Of a stretch of 64,000 nucleotides of DNA, positions 26,163 to 34,003 are shown piece by piece. Under the pieces are notes generated by a model, which saw nothing but the letters and a program-made list of their open reading frames with translations, had not been told where the DNA came from and searched no databases. Origin of the DNA: Moraxella osloensis (lineage in GTDB: Bacteria; Pseudomonadota; Gammaproteobacteria; Pseudomonadales; Moraxellaceae); contig NZ_CP047226.1 of the NCBI RefSeq assembly GCF_009867135.1, forward strand, positions 62,001-126,000, written 5' to 3'. Both the position numbers and the translations under genes were made by a program. Position 1 is the stretch's first letter. Every line of letters starts with the position of its first letter.

Positions 26163-26197
26163 AAAAAAACGCTCATATTCCTATTGAGCGTTTTTTT
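26163..26197. terminator. bidirectional intrinsic terminator
   Basis: A7-CGCTCA, eight- to nine-base loop, TGAGCG-T7 between the second FKBP gene and convergent argA. Confidence 0.85.
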
Positions 26198-26221
26198 GTA
26201 ATGGCTAGAATGGCGATACCT

Positions 26222-27697
26222 TTAAAGCACCTTTTTTAATACTTTAGAGTTGCGGGTATTGTCATAAAAGGCATAGCGGTCAGCCGGTAGCGATTCAGCA
26301 GGGACTTCCATAAACCCATGCTCGACAAACCAATGCGCGGTGCGAGTAGTCAATACATACAGTTCATGAAGGCCGCGGCTACGCGCTTGTTGCTCTAAGA
26401 ATGCTATCAAATCTGCGCCACGGCTACCATTGCGATAATCGGGATGGACAGCCACACAAGCCACTTCCGCGGCTTGGTTATTGAGTGGGTATAAAGCCGC
26501 GCAGCCTAATACCATGCCATCACGCTCAATCACGCTAAAGTTTTCGATATCGCTCTCTAAACGCTCACGCGAACGACGGACCAAAATACCTTGTTCTTCG
26601 AGTGGCTCTAGCAGTTCAATCAAACCTACCACATCGTCGATATCGGCACGGCGAATTTCTTCATACGGGTCATGGGAAATTAGCGTTCCTGAACCATCAC
26701 GGGTAAATAACTCTTCAAGCAATGCGCCATCTTTGGCATAGGATATAATATGGGTACGGTGGATACCATATTGACAAGCATCGCTGGCTGCCCGTAAGAA
26801 ACGCGCGATTTCTGAGCTTTCAGGAACATCTCGTAAGAAGCGTGTCACTTCATGCGGAATCATTTCTTTAAGCAGGTGAGTGCCATCTTTATAGATACCT
26901 GTTTGCTCACCCAAGAAAATTAATTTATCCGCTTTTAGGCTAATGGCGGCTTGTAGCGCCACATCTTCAGCCAGCAGGTTAAATACTTCGCCGGTCGCAG
27001 AATAGCCCATACTACCCAAAATCACCACATGATCATGGATTAAATTGTTGTGGATGGCTTCGGCATCAATCGCGCGCACTTCCCCAGTAAATTGATAATC
27101 GATGCCATGACGGATACCGTAAGGGCGGGCGGTGACGAAGTTGCCTGAGATGGCATCAATACGAGAGCCATACATCGGCGAGTTGGCAAGTCCCATCGAT
27201 AGCTGCGCTTCAATTTGCAGGCGAATTGAGCCAACGGCTTTTAGGATGTACGGCATGGCTTCTTTTGTGGTAATGCGCACATCATCTACCATCGGTGTTT
27301 CGATATGGTTCTCGGCAAGATTGGCATCAATTTGCGGACGCGCACCGTGGACGAGTACGAGCTTAATACCAAGACTATGCAGCAGCGCAAAATCATGAAT
27401 CAAATGGCTAAAGTTGTCGTGATTGACCGCTTCGCCATTGAACATAATGACAAAGGTCTTGCCACGATGGGTGTTGATATAGGGCGCAAAGTTACGAAAC
27501 CATAATACATAAGGCGGGGTAACATACGCAGGGGTAGCAGCGGCATTTTGTTGGGCAGTATTGGGTAAATCAATCATAGCGTGATAGGCAAGTATAGGGT
27601 TATTATCAGTCATCGTTTCGCCATCGGCAAGCGGTGCATTGCCATGGGTAAAACTTGCTGAAGTATCGGTTGAAGTTGGCATGATAACTGTAGACAT
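26222..27697 (-). CDS. argA: amino-acid N-acetyltransferase (N-acetylglutamate synthase)
   Basis: First enzyme of arginine synthesis: acetyl-CoA plus glutamate to N-acetylglutamate. From the ATG at 27697 the protein has 491 residues. After a variable, Thr/Ala-rich N-terminal extension of about 55 residues comes an amino-acid-kinase-like domain (K-L-V-L-V-H-G-A-R-P-Q-I; G-S-M-G-Y-S-A-T-G-E-V-F-N) and a C-terminal GNAT domain (V-A-C-V-A-V-H-P-D-Y-R-N-G-S-R-G-A-D-L). The start is uncertain: a TTG at 27766 and ATGs at 27682 and 27613 are in frame, and no strong ribosome site marks any. A large inverted repeat lies upstream. Confidence 0.9.
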   Translation of the reverse strand: MSTVIMPTSTDTSASFTHGNAPLADGETMTDNNPILAYHAMIDLPNTAQQNAAATPAYVTPPYVLWFRNFAPYINTHRGKTFVIMFNGEAVNHDNFSHLIHDFALLHSLGIKLVLVHGARPQIDANLAENHIETPMVDDVRITTKEAMPYILKAVGSIRLQIEAQLSMGLANSPMYGSRIDAISGNFVTARPYGIRHGIDYQFTGEVRAIDAEAIHNNLIHDHVVILGSMGYSATGEVFNLLAEDVALQAAISLKADKLIFLGEQTGIYKDGTHLLKEMIPHEVTRFLRDVPESSEIARFLRAASDACQYGIHRTHIISYAKDGALLEELFTRDGSGTLISHDPYEEIRRADIDDVVGLIELLEPLEEQGILVRRSRERLESDIENFSVIERDGMVLGCAALYPLNNQAAEVACVAVHPDYRNGSRGADLIAFLEQQARSRGLHELYVLTTRTAHWFVEHGFMEVPAESLPADRYAFYDNTRNSKVLKKVL

Positions 27698-27750
27698 GAT
27701 AAAAAAGTAGACGTACAAACAGCATACGATAAAGTTTTTGTCTCTTTTAA

Positions 27751-27788
27751 TTAAACTTACATGCAATTAAACATACATGTAAGTTTAA
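27751..27788. promoter_or_regulatory. 13-bp-arm inverted repeat upstream of argA
   Basis: TTAAACTTACATG (27751-27763) and CATGTAAGTTTAA (27776-27788) are perfect inverted copies 12 bases apart, between 54 and 91 bases upstream of the argA ATG. No T tract follows, so an operator or leader hairpin is more likely than a terminator. It does not look like an ArgR box pair. Confidence 0.5.
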
Positions 27789-28093
27789 CAGCGTGATTGC
27801 GACGCATCGCTAAGAGACTAATGATAAGGCTATCAATAAACCTTACAAAATACAATAGCTAATCTTACTGATTTTGGCTGCGCTGTTTGTATTTAGTAAA
27901 TTCATCCCGCAACTTTCAACTTGCTAGTGAGTTAAATTGTAAAGTTTGTTATGCTAATCTATAGTCGAGCCTTAACCTATTTGACCACCCAATCAGCGGT
28001 ATATGCCAACCTACCGAAAAAAGAGAATATGCTAGCACCGGCTGACACAACAATTTTGAACATTTGAAAATCATGATTTAATGGAGAATATTC

Positions 28094-28627
28094 ATGCAAA
28101 AGCTTTCAGTATTCGCGCTAATGACCGCCTCACTTGGGGCATCAGCCACCGCAACGGCTGTGCTACCAACGGTGGCATTAGAGCCTGTTGATAATAGTCA
28201 AGCTGCACCTATCTCAGCGCCCGTTGCTGGTCAAGTTCAAACCCGCATTTTAGCCTCTGTGGTTGGTCAGGATCCACAAGGTCAAGAGGTGTTAAGCCCC
28301 GTCAATGCACAAACGCGCCTTGCATCAGGCAACGTCGTAGAATATCGCGGCTACTTAACCAATAACAGCCCTGACCGTATCCGCAACATGAAAGTGACCA
28401 TGAACATCCCAGCCAATATGGAATTAGTGAGCACGAGCGATGTGGAGCCAACCCGCGCGTTTGGTAGTATGGACGGTGCCAATTTTCAATATATGCCACT
28501 AAAGACCAACATGAATGGCGTGCTACAGAACCTACCGATGGCTTACTATAAAGCCATACAGTGGGATGTAGCAGGTTTGGGTCTTAATGAAGTAGCGATG
28601 GTGAAATATCGTTTAAAAGTAAAATAA
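28094..28627 (+). CDS. secreted protein with a DUF11-like conserved-repeat domain
   Basis: A 177-residue exported protein. It has a signal peptide with core F-A-L-M-T-A-S-L-G-A-S-A-T-A-T-A. The mature part has a beta-rich region with V-E-Y-R-G-Y-L-T-N-N-S-P-D-R-I-R-N-M-K-V-T, I-P-A-N-M-E-L-V and a closing W-D-V-A-G-L-G-L-N-E-V-A-M-V-K-Y-R. This matches the 'conserved repeat (DUF11)' pattern of extracellular Ig-like domains: non-recurrent L-T-N-x-S and a terminal strand with L-x-x-x-E. GGAGAA precedes the ATG. No neighbour suggests a role; possibly a periplasmic or surface protein. Confidence 0.6.
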   Translation: MQKLSVFALMTASLGASATATAVLPTVALEPVDNSQAAPISAPVAGQVQTRILASVVGQDPQGQEVLSPVNAQTRLASGNVVEYRGYLTNNSPDRIRNMKVTMNIPANMELVSTSDVEPTRAFGSMDGANFQYMPLKTNMNGVLQNLPMAYYKAIQWDVAGLGLNEVAMVKYRLKVK

Positions 28628-28693
28628 TAAGCACTCAATGCCTAGAAGCAATGCCTAGAAGGGCTCAACGCATAAAACCGCTCGAAGCATAGC

Positions 28694-28720
28694 ACCGCTC
28701 AATGATTGAGCGGTTTTTTT
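28694..28720. terminator. bidirectional intrinsic terminator
   Basis: ACCGCTCAAT-g-ATTGAGCGGT followed by T7; it overlaps the end of the convergent patatin-like gene. Confidence 0.8.
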
Positions 28721-29619
28721 ATTGACAATTTTTGAAACTTGCCGATTTTTTGCTCGATATCGCTGAGCTTTGCTAAGGTTGCAATTTCCCCGGCTTTTAT
28801 CGTCGCTTCTCTGGCTACGGTATTGGTCGTGCCAATATCACCAACGGCTGGGCGTATCACCACGTCCGCCCATTTGATTTCAGCAGCGTTTGCTTGATTG
28901 GGGATGACGGCAAATGTCTTATCCAATAGCGCCCAGAAATCTTGTGGATGACTGTTTTTTGGCGGGCTTGAGACATCTACCGCGATGATAACGTCTGCGC
29001 CCATTTGTTTGGCAGTTTGCACAGGCACAAGGCTTGTCAGACCGCCATCGCCATAGCGTTTATTGTTGATACGTGGTGGTACAAAAACGCCATACACGCT
29101 ACTGGATGCACGCACCGCAAGACCGGTATTACCTTTATCAAAGACGGCTTTTTGCTTGGTGGTTAAATCGGTGGCGACACTGGCAAAACGGATGGGGAGT
29201 TTTTCAATCGGTCGATTATCGACTTGGGTATTTACCCAGTTTTGTAATTTGATACCTTCGATAAAGCCTTGTTTGCTCCAGCTATAATCGAGTAATTCAT
29301 TATTGCTAACATGGGTCGCGATGTCTTCAAGTTCGCTAGCGGACTTGCCACTGGCGTATAAACTACCGACTAGACTGCCGCTACTGGTACCGACTATTAA
29401 GTCGGGGGTGATGCCATTTTTTTCCAGTACCTTGATGACGCCGACATGCGCAAAACCTTTGGCACCGCCACCGCCTAATACAAGGGCGATTTTGGGTTTT
29501 GCTGATGGTTGAACGGGTGGTTTTATAGGTTGGATGGGTATCACTGGCGTTTTGGTGCAGGCGGTGACCGTAAAACAAATGCTAGTAGTTATCAGGGCAA
29601 AAAAAGAAAGCGGTTTCAT
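28699..29619 (-). CDS. patatin-like phospholipase family lipoprotein (RssA-like)
   Basis: A 306-residue patatin-fold serine hydrolase. The oxyanion motif is G-G-G-G-A-K-G-F-A-H-V-G, the nucleophile is in G-T-S-S-G-S and the dyad aspartate in Y-G-D-G-G. The N-terminus is a lipoprotein signal (F-F-A-L-I-T-T-S-I-C-F-T-V-T-A-C), so it is probably membrane-anchored at the periplasmic side, and a proline-rich linker follows. I took the ATG at 29619; an in-frame TTG lies five codons upstream. Family members hydrolyse acyl esters of phospholipids; the substrate here is not known. Confidence 0.85.
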   Translation of the reverse strand: MKPLSFFALITTSICFTVTACTKTPVIPIQPIKPPVQPSAKPKIALVLGGGGAKGFAHVGVIKVLEKNGITPDLIVGTSSGSLVGSLYASGKSASELEDIATHVSNNELLDYSWSKQGFIEGIKLQNWVNTQVDNRPIEKLPIRFASVATDLTTKQKAVFDKGNTGLAVRASSSVYGVFVPPRINNKRYGDGGLTSLVPVQTAKQMGADVIIAVDVSSPPKNSHPQDFWALLDKTFAVIPNQANAAEIKWADVVIRPAVGDIGTTNTVAREATIKAGEIATLAKLSDIEQKIGKFQKLSIKKPLNH

Positions 29620-29774
29620 AGCAAGCCTAATCAATCAAAACAGCAATATTATTAAATGATAAATTTGTTGAGTTCATCGGTTATAAAGCGTAAATTGTGT
29701 CGCTATGTATTCTAACTTAATTTGGTGTTTTTTCATGCTATTTTTATTATAGGCAGATAAGCTAACTTTATAAT

Positions 29775-31928
29775 ATGACGCTAAAACCTGACATCTTTAA
29801 TCTTCCTGTCACCGCACTTGCCGGCGTGGGTAGTAAAATCGCTGAACAGCTTGACCAACTTGGTATTGAGCGCGTGTTTGATTTGTTGTTACATTTGCCG
29901 CGTGATTATGAGGATCGCAGCCGACTGGTCAACATGTGTGATGTCGTCGATGGACAATCGGCATTGCTACAAGGAACCGTTGTCCGCGTCGAAAACAAAA
30001 AGATGGGCCTGAGCGTGACATTGCAAGATAAGACAGCGCAAACAACATTACGCTTTTTCAAAGTCTATCGTGGACTGACCGAAACCATGGCAGTGGGCAA
30101 TACCTTGCGTGTGTTTGGCGAAATCAGTATCAGTAAGTATGGCACCCAAATCAGCCACCCTGAATATGAAATTATTACTGGACATCAACCCCTGACCAAT
30201 ACAGGGCTGATACCTATTTATCCAACGGTCAAGTACCTACATCAAAATAAACTGCGTAGCTTGATTCGACTTGCGCTGCAAACGGTTAAACAAGCCAATC
30301 CTGTGATGGCTACTATGAGTGATGCTGAGTGGCAAATCGTACAAAGTGCGCTGAGCAAGCAGTTTCCGTTACTGGCAGGTAGCCACAATCCATTTGGCGA
30401 ATTTAGCTTGCTAGAAGCCATTAGCTTTATCCATCAGCCACCGATTTATACCGATTTGAACAAGCAAATGTTGGTATTAGCGGCGTTAAAAAATCGCAGC
30501 CATCCGACCTGTCAGCGGCTCATTATCGAAGAAATGCTCGCGCACCAGCTGAGTCTACTGTACCGCAAGCAACAACTTTATCAGCATAAAGCACCGCGAT
30601 GTGATGCCACAAGCGCGCTTGCCAATCGGCTGTTAGCCAATTTACCTTTTACCCCTACCCATGCCCAAAATCGGGTAGTAGCGGAAATCGTCAAAGATTT
30701 GTCAACGTCAGTGCCCATGCTGCGACTCGTGCAAGGCGATGTTGGCGCAGGCAAAACCTTGGTAGCAGCTTTGGCGGCGTGCTATGCGCTTGATAGCGGC
30801 TGGCAAGTGGCAGTGATGGCACCGACAGAGATTTTGGCGGAGCAACATCTTAATAACTTTAAAAGCTGGTTTAAACCGCTTGGCATCGGTGTGGGTTGGC
30901 TGGTGGGCAAGCAAACAGCCAAAGCGCGTGAAAAAGCCTTGCAACAAGTACAAGACAACGAGGTACAAATCGTGGTCGGTACGCATGCGCTATTTCAAGA
31001 ACATGTCAATTTTGCCAAGTTGGGCTTGGTGATTATCGATGAGCAGCACCGTTTTGGGGTGGAGCAGCGAATGGCGCTAGTAGATAAAGGCTTGGCGCAT
31101 ACCACACCGCATCAGCTGATTATGACAGCCACACCCATACCGCGTACCCTTGCCATGAGTGCATTTGGTGATATGGATACGTCCATCATTGATGAGCTGC
31201 CGCCCAACCGCACCCCCATCACCACCGTCACCATAAGCCGTGACCGACGTGATGAAGTGATTGAACGTATCGCTGCCAACTGCGAGCAAGGCAAACAAGC
31301 TTACTGGGTGTGCCCACTGGTCGAAGAGTCAACCATGCTTGATGCGCAAGCCGCTGAAGCGACTTATGCCGATTTGAATGACAGGCTCAATCTGAACATT
31401 GGTTTGGTGCATGGCAAAATGAAGCCCAATGACAAACAAGCGGTCATGGCGGATTTTAAAGCGGGTAAAACCGCTTTGCTGGTGGCTACCACCGTGATTG
31501 AAGTCGGGGTCGATGTGCCCAATGCCTCGCTGATGGTGATTGAAAATGCTGAGCGATTAGGGTTATCGCAATTGCACCAGCTACGCGGACGCGTGGGACG
31601 TGGCACCCAAAAAAGCTTTTGCGTATTGCTTTATCAAACGCCATTGTCAGAAACGGGTATCGAGCGGCTCAATGTGCTGCGAGATAGCAATGATGGCTTT
31701 GTGATTGCGCAAAAAGATTTGGAACTGCGCGGTGCAGGCGAGCTTTTGGGTAAACGGCAGACGGGATTTGATAGCTACTATGTCAGTGACCTAGCGAGGG
31801 ATGAAAGCTTGCTAATCGTGGCGCAAGCGATTGCTAAGTACCTAATTGCTGATGAAAATCGCAAATCACAAGTGCAGCAATATATCAGCCATTGGACACC
31901 CGATGCCATTAAATACATTAACGCGTAA
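29775..31928 (+). CDS. recG: ATP-dependent DNA helicase RecG
   Basis: Superfamily 2 helicase that remodels stalled replication forks and branch-migrates Holliday junctions. It has 717 residues: N-terminal wedge/OB domain (about 60-160), Walker A G-D-V-G-A-G-K-T, DEAD-type box I-I-D-E-Q-H-R-F-G, T-A-T-P-I-P-R-T and the C-terminal helicase motifs with Q-L-R-G-R-V-G-R-G and the TRG region L-E-L-R-G-A-G-E-L-L-G-K-R-Q-T-G. Length and motif order are complete. ATG at 29775 has no strong Shine-Dalgarno. It stands alone, divergent from the patatin-like gene. Confidence 0.95.
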   Translation: MTLKPDIFNLPVTALAGVGSKIAEQLDQLGIERVFDLLLHLPRDYEDRSRLVNMCDVVDGQSALLQGTVVRVENKKMGLSVTLQDKTAQTTLRFFKVYRGLTETMAVGNTLRVFGEISISKYGTQISHPEYEIITGHQPLTNTGLIPIYPTVKYLHQNKLRSLIRLALQTVKQANPVMATMSDAEWQIVQSALSKQFPLLAGSHNPFGEFSLLEAISFIHQPPIYTDLNKQMLVLAALKNRSHPTCQRLIIEEMLAHQLSLLYRKQQLYQHKAPRCDATSALANRLLANLPFTPTHAQNRVVAEIVKDLSTSVPMLRLVQGDVGAGKTLVAALAACYALDSGWQVAVMAPTEILAEQHLNNFKSWFKPLGIGVGWLVGKQTAKAREKALQQVQDNEVQIVVGTHALFQEHVNFAKLGLVIIDEQHRFGVEQRMALVDKGLAHTTPHQLIMTATPIPRTLAMSAFGDMDTSIIDELPPNRTPITTVTISRDRRDEVIERIAANCEQGKQAYWVCPLVEESTMLDAQAAEATYADLNDRLNLNIGLVHGKMKPNDKQAVMADFKAGKTALLVATTVIEVGVDVPNASLMVIENAERLGLSQLHQLRGRVGRGTQKSFCVLLYQTPLSETGIERLNVLRDSNDGFVIAQKDLELRGAGELLGKRQTGFDSYYVSDLARDESLLIVAQAIAKYLIADENRKSQVQQYISHWTPDAIKYINA

Positions 31929-32148
31929 TAGCGCGTAGTAGGCGCTTAAATTCTGATAGAGCGTTATTTTTACAGATAAAGCGCCTATTCACACCTGCAA
32001 TTTTTTGTTATGTTATACCCTATGTACTTATTGATTAATTAACACTGACTTAACTATCGTAACTATTGGTTTTAATTAATTTTTTATCCATTGCGCAATA
32101 TTACTGTTATTTATTAATATAGAATTATCAATATGAAGGATACCTGTT

Positions 32149-32328
32149 ATGCCACAAACTAAATACGATTTACCTATCGCAGACCAAGCCACTGCTGATG
32201 AAATCATCAAAAAAACCGAAGACATCAAAGGGGTCAAATTTGTCAACATTAACCCTAATGGTACCATCGTTGTGACCCATGGTGACGACTTTGATGAAGC
32301 TGCATTTAAAGCGGCTGCAGGTATTTAG
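32149..32328 (+). CDS. small conserved-looking protein, possible ferredoxin-like fold
   Basis: A 59-residue acidic protein I do not recognise. Its predicted order is helix (D-Q-A-T-A-D-E-I-I-K-K-T-E-D), strand (V-K-F-V-N-I-N), turn (P-N-G), strand (T-I-V-V-T-H), helix (D-E-A-A-F-K-A-A-A), which resembles a small HMA/ferredoxin-like half-domain, but it lacks the C-x-x-C metal site. GAAGGA eight bases upstream and an own terminator 80 bases downstream make it a convincing gene. TnpB copy 2 is inserted just behind that terminator. Confidence 0.65.
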   Translation: MPQTKYDLPIADQATADEIIKKTEDIKGVKFVNINPNGTIVVTHGDDFDEAAFKAAAGI

Positions 32329-32410
32329 CTACTAGTATTGATAAGCGACTAGGTATTATGCCTAGTTTTATTGCCTGTATGTTTTATGACATAGATTTTT
32401 GACTGCGCAA

Positions 32411-32436
32411 AAGCTGACTTCGGTCAGCTTTTTTAT
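32411..32436 (+). terminator. intrinsic terminator behind the 59-residue protein gene
   Basis: AAGCTGAC-TTCG-GTCAGCTTTTTT, a UUCG-type loop on an eight-pair stem. The second TnpB element starts seven bases later. Confidence 0.9.
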
Positions 32437-32442
32437 CTGACC

Positions 32443-33652
32443 TTGCCGTAAAACCACCGACTTTAGGCGGTGGATATAAGGCAACTCATACACTATAACG
32501 CTTGCATAAATTTTGCTAAAATAATTTGCATGAAAACACTCAAGTTACGCATACGAGACAAACACATAAACCAATTAAATCGCCTAAGCGGTTCGGTTAA
32601 TTTCGTATGGAACTATGTCAATGCGTTAAGCTACGAGCATCTTAAGCGTACTGGCAAATTCTTTAGTGCTTATGACCTAAACGAATACACCAAAGGTAGC
32701 GGTGAACTGCTAGGCTTACACAGTCAGACTATTCAGGCAATCAATGAAACCCATGCCAAAGCTAGAAAACAATTCAAAAAAGCTAAGTTATCATGGCGAA
32801 CCAACAACCCAAGCTCTAAGCGTAAAAGCTTGGGTTGGCTACCATTTAAACAATCGGCTATTAAGCATATCGCCACACACCAAACAGGTAAAAAAGGCTT
32901 AAAATCCACCTTACAGCTTAGTTTAGCCAAAGGACAAAAGCTGGTCATCGACCTATGGGACAGCTACAACCTTAGCCTATATCAAATTAACACCCTTGAG
33001 GTCGTCCAAGACAGCCGTAACCGTTGGTATGCCTGTATCACTATCAAAGACTACCCTAAAACACAATGCGGAACGGGTAGCGTAGGCATTGACTTAGGAC
33101 TTAAAGACAGTGCTACCGCCTCAAACGGTGACAAGCTAACCATTAAGCAAACGCTAAAATATGCAAAACAATTAGCTATAGCCCAACGCTCAAACAACAA
33201 AAAACGTATCAAGGCTATCCATGCCAAAATCAAAAACACAAGGCAAGACCTAATACACAAATTCACCACCCAATTAGTCAAAGACAATGCCCTAATCGTG
33301 GTCGGTGATGTGAAAACCACCCAATTTAACAGTAAAAAAGGCAAACTCGCCAAATCGGTTTACGATGCAGGCTGGTTTGAACTGAAACGACAACTGACCT
33401 ACAAATGCGAGAACGCAGGTTGCCGTTTTGAAATCGTGAATGAGAGATACACGACCCAGCGATGTTCGTGTTGCGGTGAAATCACCGCCAATAGTCCGAA
33501 AGGTAGAAAATCGCTTGGAATAAGAGAATGGATATGTGCTTCGTGTGGCACATGGCATGATAGAGATATCAATGCCAGTAAGAACATTCTTGCGGTCGGG
33601 CTTGACCGTCTTGTAGAAGGAATCCCCTTGCTTTAGCAAGGGGAGGAAGTCA
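32443..33652 (+). mobile_element. IS200/IS605-family TnpB-only element, copy 2
   Basis: Shares with copy 1 the left-end two-tier hairpin (TTGCC/GGCAA around CCACCG/CGGTGG, 32443-32484) and the right end (hairpin CCCCTTG/CAAGGGG and GGAAGTCA up to 33652). The right-end stems differ in sequence but are compensated, so the hairpin is conserved as structure. No tnpA gene. The two copies are clearly diverged over their length, so neither is a recent duplicate of the other. Confidence 0.8.
32530..33636 (+). CDS. tnpB: TnpB RNA-guided nuclease-like protein, copy 2
   Basis: A 368-residue TnpB like the one at 15248, differing at scattered sites and by one extra residue after the first zinc knuckle (G-E-I-T-A-N-S-P). 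D188 (G-I-D-L-G-L), both C-x-x-C pairs and D-R-D-I-N-A-S-K-N are kept. Gly again occupies residue 259 (I-V-V-G-D-V-K), with Glu305 in V-N-E-R-Y-T-T-Q. I placed the start at the ATG of M-K-T-L-K-L-R-I-R-D, as in copy 1; an upstream extension reads through left-end sequence. Both genes are intact, which suggests retained function rather than decay. Confidence 0.9.
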   Translation: MKTLKLRIRDKHINQLNRLSGSVNFVWNYVNALSYEHLKRTGKFFSAYDLNEYTKGSGELLGLHSQTIQAINETHAKARKQFKKAKLSWRTNNPSSKRKSLGWLPFKQSAIKHIATHQTGKKGLKSTLQLSLAKGQKLVIDLWDSYNLSLYQINTLEVVQDSRNRWYACITIKDYPKTQCGTGSVGIDLGLKDSATASNGDKLTIKQTLKYAKQLAIAQRSNNKKRIKAIHAKIKNTRQDLIHKFTTQLVKDNALIVVGDVKTTQFNSKKGKLAKSVYDAGWFELKRQLTYKCENAGCRFEIVNERYTTQRCSCCGEITANSPKGRKSLGIREWICASCGTWHDRDINASKNILAVGLDRLVEGIPLL

Positions 33653-33672
33653 ATGGCTAAAATTTGCCGTAA
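33590..33672 (+). ncRNA. probable omega RNA (reRNA) end and guide of TnpB copy 2
   Basis: By analogy with characterised TnpB systems the RNA scaffold ends at GAAGTCA (33652) and the guide begins at 33653 (ATGGCTAAAATTTGCCGTAA). The 5' end is not defined by sequence. Inferred. Confidence 0.4.
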
Positions 33673-33963
33673 ATTGTTCATTCAATCGTCATACGCTTGT
33701 CACCTTAGTCAGCCAATGTTTCCTAGTTATAACGCCAGTTTTGTAAGTCACAAGACACCTATTTAGTCACCACTTTATCGCCATTTGCTAATGAAAACAT
33801 CATGTCAAACCAGCTAGCTGACCAGCAGTCGCTAATTCACAATTTGCTTAAAGATACCCAGTCAGAGCCAATCTGCGTTAATCGTCATCGTTTTTTGTAA
33901 TCAACGTCGCAGAACTTGCTAAAGTGCCATTATTTGGTTTAAACAACTTTGACAAAACCCAAT
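33653..33963. other. intergenic region without a recognised gene
   Basis: About 310 bp between TnpB copy 2 and the ETF-QO terminator. Short frames are interrupted by stops and nothing recognisable is seen. Confidence 0.5.
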
Positions 33964-33994
33964 AAAAAAGCCGCTAACGTTAGCGGCTTTTTTT
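33964..33994 (-). terminator. intrinsic terminator of ETF-QO gene
   Basis: A6-GCCGCTAACGTTAGCGGC-T7, a perfect 18-base palindrome flanked by A and T runs, ten bases after the gene's stop. Confidence 0.9.
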
Positions 33995-34003
33995 GATACA
34001 TCA

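Noticed and set aside
29063-29512. Plus-strand open frames opposite the patatin-like gene
   Set aside because: They are antisense shadows of a gene with clear patatin motifs and lipoprotein signal.
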